Source of the DNA: Phosphitispora fastidiosa
Lineage (GTDB): Bacteria; Bacillota; Thermincolia; Thermincolales; UBA2595
Assembly: GCF_019008365.1 (NCBI RefSeq)
Contig: NZ_JAHHUL010000016.1
Coordinates: forward strand, 1 to 64,000
DNA length: 64,000 nucleotides
Direction: 5' to 3'
This document shows, one piece after another, positions 60,057 to 64,000 of the stretch. Position 1 is the first letter of the stretch. Each line of letters starts with the position of its first letter. A program made the translations under genes and the position numbers. The notes beneath the pieces were generated by a model. That model was given only the letters and a program-made list of their open reading frames with translations, was not told the DNA's origin and ran no database searches.

Positions 60057-61013
60057 ATGAACTTGGCCCGGGGTGAAAAAATGTTTAAGGTCGTTATTGC
60101 CAGTAAAGCCTTCGGCGAAATTAACCCTGGCTACATGGGGCTCCAGCAATTGGAACTGGCTGCAAAAGTTGCCCGCAATGAGCAAATGAAAGCTGAAATG
60201 AAGATTTCCACTGATAAGGGCGCTATGTTGTATAAGTTCACTGACCTTGATGAGGCCGGTTTAAGGCGTGTTTATGCGGTTCTAAAGAGTTATGCCAGAG
60301 CTATGAATCAACCGGGTATTTTCAGGGAATATAATTTTATCGACTGCCGGGATGACGAAGAAATGAGGTTCCGTTATCTGCTGATTCCTGAGTACAGGGC
60401 GGTGACAGCGCTTTCGGGGAAAAAGACGGTGGCCTTATCTGAAGTAAAACAGGCCCTGAAATGCCCTGTATGCCGAAGTGAAATCAGGCCCACACAGCAG
60501 CAGTGTCCGCAGTGTGGGGCTTATTCATATAAAGGCGGAGGCCGGAGGTACTTCGAAAGTCAGCGGGCAAGTTATTTTCCGCGAGGCGAAAATAGTGAAC
60601 AGGAACCTAAGATGCACCTGTGCAAGGTTGATTTTATCAATGTGCAAAGCAAATATCGCTGTACCCATGCCACCTGTGTCGCCGAACTGCCAATCTACCT
60701 TGGCTGTGTTTATACAGTAACACCCCCGGTCAAGCCGGTTAATTTCCATGTTGTGCTAAACAAACCCGAAGGTGTTGATGTAAGCAGCAGTATTTTACCT
60801 TCGATTTATGATACCCGCTATGTCAATTCCCAAGACCTGGAGCTGCTCAGAACCAACGATGCCAAGATGTTTTGCGGTTCTGATACAGTGCCCTACCTTC
60901 ATGTCTCGTTCCCGGTATGGGATTATACTTCTCTTGAGGAAGTGGGGAGTCACGTAAACTATATTCTGGGCAGCTATAACAGATATATTGAACAGGAAGA
61001 GAGCACAGGGTGA
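60057..61013 (+). CDS. Zinc-ribbon protein of unknown function
   Basis: About 318 residues, soluble. I do not recognise the family. The middle has a clear zinc ribbon, CPVCRSEIRPTQQQCPQCGAY (about 140-160), and a second cysteine set in LCKVDFINVQSKYRCTHATCV further on. The N-terminal 120 residues are mixed alpha/beta (LQQLELAAKVARNEQMKAEM). Start ATG 60057 is chosen because GGGAG ends 9 nt before it; ATG 60048 or 60081 are possible. A TATAAT box near 60019 is the likely promoter. Monocistronic, closed by a terminator. Confidence 0.72.
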   Translation: MNLARGEKMFKVVIASKAFGEINPGYMGLQQLELAAKVARNEQMKAEMKISTDKGAMLYKFTDLDEAGLRRVYAVLKSYARAMNQPGIFREYNFIDCRDDEEMRFRYLLIPEYRAVTALSGKKTVALSEVKQALKCPVCRSEIRPTQQQCPQCGAYSYKGGGRRYFESQRASYFPRGENSEQEPKMHLCKVDFINVQSKYRCTHATCVAELPIYLGCVYTVTPPVKPVNFHVVLNKPEGVDVSSSILPSIYDTRYVNSQDLELLRTNDAKMFCGSDTVPYLHVSFPVWDYTSLEEVGSHVNYILGSYNRYIEQEESTG

Positions 61014-61018
61014 TAGCG

Positions 61019-61055
61019 CCCCGTTCCGCTGTAAGGTGGAACGGGGTTTTTCTTT
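61019..61055 (+). terminator. Intrinsic terminator after the zinc-ribbon gene
   Basis: CCCCGTTCC (61019-61027) pairs perfectly with GGAACGGGG (61038-61046), followed by TTTTTCTTT. Confidence 0.9.
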
Positions 61056-61081
61056 AGTGTGTCATTTCTGCAGCCCTGTGA

Positions 61082-61206
61082 TGGAACACTGTTACATAAT
61101 GGAACATACCGAAAAACGGTATTGTTGTATCGGTATATAACAATTTTTCTGGTTAAATTCGATAAAAGTCATAAAAAAAACCAACAGAGTGTTCCTTCAT
61201 GGAACA
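61082..61206. promoter_or_regulatory. Upstream activator-like repeats (TGGAACA motif)
   Basis: TGGAACACTGTTACA (61082-61096, dyad with one mismatch), TGGAACA (61100-61106) and TGTTCCTTCATGGAACA (61190-61206, clean dyad). All lie about 145-270 bp ahead of the sigma-54 start, the usual place for enhancer-binding activators. Between them is a separate hairpin, ATACCGAAAAACGGTAT (61106-61122), of unknown use. Confidence 0.6.
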
Positions 61207-61325
61207 AATTATGATTCAAAGAATGATCAATTTATTGTCTGAGGAAAACCGTACAAGTTGCCGGAAAGTACGCCAAGGCATATAAATAGGGGGTTGCAAA
61301 ATATTTTCTTAATGTTTACCCGCAT

Positions 61326-61341
61326 TGGCACTGAAATTGCA
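61326..61341 (+). promoter_or_regulatory. Sigma-54 promoter of the methyltransferase cluster
   Basis: TGGCACTGAAATTGCA: TGGCAC and TTGCA separated by 5 bp, with GG and GC exactly 10 bp apart, which matches the -24/-12 consensus. Start near 61352, leaving a leader of about 165 nt before the methyltransferase gene. Confidence 0.85.
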
Positions 61342-61402
61342 TATAAAATAAGCAGACCACAATCCGCTGACTGCTTCCGGCAAATCCCACACCAGGGGGT
61401 GA

Positions 61403-61516
61403 TGCCATAATTGCAGGCGTTGTGTGGACATCTGTCCGGCAGCAGCGATTACTCCGGATGAATGGGTGCGAGGAAGCCGTGGACGCGTACTGACAAAACA
61501 AGGAGGAGATTGGAAA
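61403..61516 (+). other. Leader with cryptic 4Fe-4S ferredoxin-like frame
   Basis: Directly after a TGA (61400-61402), the frame of the methyltransferase gene reads CHNCRRCVDICPAAAITPDE, a perfect C-x2-C-x2-C-x3-CP cluster motif, and stays open through 61516 into the methyltransferase start. A strong ribosome-like AGGGGGTGATG sits at 61394-61404, but its ATG frame stops after two codons; removing one C at 61405-61406 would join that ATG to the motif. It may be a frameshifted relic or an unusual leader; ordinary translation from here is not supported. Confidence 0.4.
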
Positions 61517-62536
61517 ATGAGTGAGATGACAAGCCGGGAACGCTTTATGGCGGCATTAAAAGGAGATGAAGTTGACCGTTTACCTGTAATCAGTGTCTGC
61601 CAGCATGCAACCTATGAGCAGATGGAAAAACTGAACAGCTTTTGGCCTGATGCCCTGTATGACGGTGAAATGATGGCCAGGCTGGCCGGCGGGGCGCATG
61701 CGATACTGGGCTTTGATGCAGTCAGGCTGCCGTTCTGCCAGACCCATGAGGCCGAAGCCTTCGGCGCTACCCTGAAGGATGGCGGCAAAACGGGCCTGCC
61801 CAGTGTAAAGTTACACCCGTACAAGATTGGTGACACTGTTGAATTCCCTGATGACTTTCTGAAGCGGGGCCGGATTCCCAAACTGCTTGAAGGAATAAAA
61901 ATCCTCAAGGAAACTGTTGGCGATAAGGTAATAGTCATGGGCGGTATCATCGGTCCCTTCAGTATTGCGGGCCAAATCATGGAGATTACCTCCATGCTGA
62001 TGGAAGCCTACCGTAAGCCGGATAACCTGATTCATTACATTGAAATGGGAGAGCAGGCCGGTACGATGCTGGCAAAAGCCATGATAGATGCCGGCGCTGA
62101 CGTCATCGCCGTAGAAGACATGATGGCATCACTGGACATGATCAGCCCCCCTATATACCGCAAACTGGCTCAGCCTTATGAAAAGAAACAAGTTGAAGCC
62201 CTGGATGTACCGGTCATTATCCATATCTGCGGCAAGCTTGACAGGATAATCGTGGATATAGCCCAAACCGGGTGTGCCGCCATCAGTGTAGAGCCTGTAG
62301 TCAATGTCCCGGCAGCCCTGGAGAAATTTAAGGAAGAAGGCATTACCACTCCCCTTATCGGAGCTGTTGATCCGGTAAATACCCTGTTCCAGGGAGATGT
62401 CGCCAGAGTCAGGGCGGAAACAGCGGACAACATTGCCAAGGGTTTTGCCATGATCTCACCTGGCTGTGCGGTACCTCCGGCCACCAAAACCGAAAATCTG
62501 ATTGCAATTGTTGACACGGTAAAAGGCATATCTTGA
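61517..62536 (+). CDS. MtaA/CmuA-type methylcobamide methyltransferase (UroD family)
   Basis: A 339-residue (beta/alpha)8 protein of the uroporphyrinogen decarboxylase superfamily, methyltransferase branch. SRERFMAALKGDEVDRLPV is the family start; the zinc site is seen as HIC in VIIHICGKLD (about 234-236) and a third Cys in SPGCAVPP (about 316), giving the H-x-C-xn-C pattern of MtaA/MtbA. These move a methyl group from a corrinoid protein to a thiol or, in non-methanogens, toward tetrahydrofolate. Start ATG 61517 after AGGAGGAG. First gene of a sigma-54 operon with two corrinoid protein genes. The final acceptor is not known. Confidence 0.85.
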   Translation: MSEMTSRERFMAALKGDEVDRLPVISVCQHATYEQMEKLNSFWPDALYDGEMMARLAGGAHAILGFDAVRLPFCQTHEAEAFGATLKDGGKTGLPSVKLHPYKIGDTVEFPDDFLKRGRIPKLLEGIKILKETVGDKVIVMGGIIGPFSIAGQIMEITSMLMEAYRKPDNLIHYIEMGEQAGTMLAKAMIDAGADVIAVEDMMASLDMISPPIYRKLAQPYEKKQVEALDVPVIIHICGKLDRIIVDIAQTGCAAISVEPVVNVPAALEKFKEEGITTPLIGAVDPVNTLFQGDVARVRAETADNIAKGFAMISPGCAVPPATKTENLIAIVDTVKGIS

Positions 62537-62558
62537 AAAATTAAAAGGAGGAATACAA

Positions 62559-63221
62559 ATGAGTAAAGAACAGATTTTGGCAAGGCTCAAGGATGGAGTA
62601 ATTGAATATGACAATGAAATGGTAATCGGAGCAGCCAATGAAGCCCTGGAGCAAGGTATCGATGCCGAGGAGGCAATATTTGACGGCTTGGTTGCCGGGA
62701 TTGAGGAAATCGGCCGTTTATATGAACTTGAAGAAATATTTGTTCCCGAAATGTTATTGGCGGCAGATGCCATGTATGCCGGCTTAAATATTCTGAAACC
62801 ACATATGAAGAAAAAAGAAGGCGGCATTAAAGGCCAGGTTATCATGGGTGTTGTTCAGGGTGATGTCCATGACATCGGCAAAAATATTGTCAAGATGATG
62901 TTTGACGTAGCCGGCTTTGAAGTACATGACCTGGGCCGCGATGTTCCCCTGGAGACTTTTATTGAGGAGCAATTGAATACAAACTCCGACCTGGTCTGTC
63001 TCTCTGCCATGATGACAACAACTATGGTGGGAATGCCTGAGATCATCGGGAAACTTAAGGAGAAAAACCCCAATGTCAAGATTATGATCGGCGGCGCGCC
63101 GGTAAATGAAAACCTCGCCGGTCAATGGGGGGCTGACGGCTATGCCAAGGATGCCAATAATGCCCTTAAGGATGCTATTAATATGGTTGCTTCTCTGAGA
63201 GATATGCAGATAACAGAATAG
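62559..63221 (+). CDS. Corrinoid protein (MtaC/MtbC type), copy 1
   Basis: A 220-residue methyltransferase corrinoid protein. Residues about 1-88 form the helical cap domain (EEAIFDGLVAGIEEIGRLYELEEIFVPEMLLAADAM); the Rossmann-like B12 domain follows with the base-off ligand motif GDVHDIGKN (Asp102, His104, Gly107) and MIGGAPVNENLAGQWGADGYAKDA. It should carry the methyl group between a substrate-specific methyltransferase and the MtaA-like protein just upstream. Starts 22 nt after that gene behind AAAAGGAGG. Confidence 0.92.
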   Translation: MSKEQILARLKDGVIEYDNEMVIGAANEALEQGIDAEEAIFDGLVAGIEEIGRLYELEEIFVPEMLLAADAMYAGLNILKPHMKKKEGGIKGQVIMGVVQGDVHDIGKNIVKMMFDVAGFEVHDLGRDVPLETFIEEQLNTNSDLVCLSAMMTTTMVGMPEIIGKLKEKNPNVKIMIGGAPVNENLAGQWGADGYAKDANNALKDAINMVASLRDMQITE

Positions 63222-63266
63222 ATTTCAGAAAACTGTACCCTTACGGTATATAGGGGGGGGAGCTGT

Positions 63267-63947
63267 ATGGCTGGTGATGTTTGTAGAAAAATCTGGGCAA
63301 AATTGCATCAAGGGGTTTTAAACTATGATGAAGAAATAGTCGTGAACGCATCCCGGGATGTACTGAACCATGGCCTTGATATTTATGAATGCATTATGCG
63401 GGGTCTCCTGCCGGGGATCGAAGAAGTGGGAGAGCTGTATGAAAGAGGCGAGTATTTTATAGCAGAAATGCTGATGTGCTCTGATGCTTTGTATGCCGGG
63501 CTGAACGTTCTGCGCCCCCACATCAAAAGAGAAAACAATGTGGAAAGAAAGCAGGTTGTTATCGGGGTGGTTGCAGGAGATATTCATGATATTGGAAAAA
63601 ATATCATCAAAATGATGTTCGATGCTGCCGGTTTTGAGGTTCTTGACCTGGGCTGTGATGTACCCCTGGATAAGTTTGTAAATGAACAGTTGCGCACCGA
63701 TGCCGAAATAGTGTGCCTTTCAGCCATGATGACAACCACTATGAATGGTATGAGTGAAATAATCAGCCGGATAAAAGAAAAGAGCCCTGGGGTGAAGGTG
63801 ATGGTAGGAGGCGCTCCTGTTAATAGGTATCTGGCAAATCAATGGGGCGCCGACAGTTATGCGGATAATGCTAATAATGCCATCAAATATGCAATTGATA
63901 TGGTATCTATATTAAAATCTCTGGACAAGCAGCGACAGGCCAATTAG
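63267..63947 (+). CDS. Corrinoid protein (MtaC/MtbC type), copy 2
   Basis: A 226-residue paralogue of the preceding gene with the same two-domain layout. The B12 ligand motif is GDIHDIGKN (Asp105, His107, Gly110), and MVGGAPVNRYLANQWGADSYADNA closes the B12 fold. It has diverged most in the cap domain (EECIMRGLLPGIEEV-type region, CIMRGLLPGIEEVGELYERGE), which contacts the methyltransferase partner, so the two copies may serve different substrates. Starts 45 nt after copy 1 behind GGGGGGGAG. The next gene is outside the window; 63948-64000 holds no gene. Confidence 0.92.
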   Translation: MAGDVCRKIWAKLHQGVLNYDEEIVVNASRDVLNHGLDIYECIMRGLLPGIEEVGELYERGEYFIAEMLMCSDALYAGLNVLRPHIKRENNVERKQVVIGVVAGDIHDIGKNIIKMMFDAAGFEVLDLGCDVPLDKFVNEQLRTDAEIVCLSAMMTTTMNGMSEIISRIKEKSPGVKVMVGGAPVNRYLANQWGADSYADNANNAIKYAIDMVSILKSLDKQRQAN

Positions 63948-64000
63948 ATGTGACAGTAAACGACAAAATAATTCAAAATTAATATCAAATTTATTTTATG

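Overview
The window reads as a chromosome segment of a strictly anaerobic, endospore-forming, Gram-positive-type bacterium of the Clostridia, in the broad Peptococcaceae/Desulfotomaculum/Thermincola area. This is an inference from gene content and order. Sporulation genes are present (spoIID family, pdaA, spoVG, sigI-rsgI, a bofC-like gene). Control elements are of Firmicutes type: an S-box, a T-box, Gram-positive style operators and a 6S RNA beside aspS. Surface proteins carry SLH anchors. C1 metabolism is represented by corrinoid methyltransferase proteins. No rRNA, tRNA, CRISPR array or prophage was seen.

Layout. 1-0.7 kb: a hairpin repeat and a decayed IS200/IS605-type tnpB. 0.7-3.2 kb: GNAT, ornithine racemase family and arginase genes. 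3.4-5.7 kb: a chemoreceptor and an unknown gene. 5.8-8.5 kb: a SAM-I riboswitch with terminator in front of a three-gene homocysteine synthesis operon. 8.5-14.7 kb: yebC, a bofC-like gene, ruvCAB, DUF2905 and sigI-rsgI. 14.8-22.7 kb: a spoIID-like gene, queA, an inserted toxin-antitoxin pair, tgt, yajC, an HD-domain gene and secDF. 22.8-29.5 kb: a second copy of the hairpin repeat, a lapA-domain gene, a giant recJ-HIRAN-helicase fusion and relA. 29.5-36.9 kb is more accessory: dtd, a 300-bp imperfect palindrome, an MBL-fold hydrolase, a frameshifted WG-repeat/SLH protein, a Nudix gene, pdaA, a CxxCH mini-protein, and a Crp/Fnr regulator whose promoter shares an operator with a small-ORF/DUF1638 operon.

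36.9-46.8 kb: hemZ, T-box-hisS-aspS, 6S RNA, tcdA, csoR-trx, rarA, a glutaredoxin-like gene and a membrane glycosyltransferase. 47-56 kb is a single 2973-residue secreted subtilase with a seven-bladed propeller and a C-terminal SLH anchor. 56.1-61 kb: spoVG (promoter with a LexA-type box), iscR-iscS-iscU, mnmA and an unknown zinc-ribbon gene. 61-64 kb: a sigma-54 promoter with upstream activator-like repeats drives a MtaA-type methyltransferase and two paralogous corrinoid proteins.

How parts fit together. The iscRSU and mnmA genes link sulfur mobilisation to Fe-S clusters and tRNA thiolation. The S-box operon supplies homocysteine from aspartate semialdehyde and sulfide, as described for methanogen homologues. 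The parts most worth following up are the RecJ-HIRAN-RecQ-like fusion, the twin Crp/Fnr operators at identical promoter spacing, the LexA-box spoVG promoter, the sigma-54 methyltransferase control region with a cryptic Fe-S motif in its leader, and the two unexplained palindromic elements. No tools were run; all coordinates and motifs come from reading the sequence.
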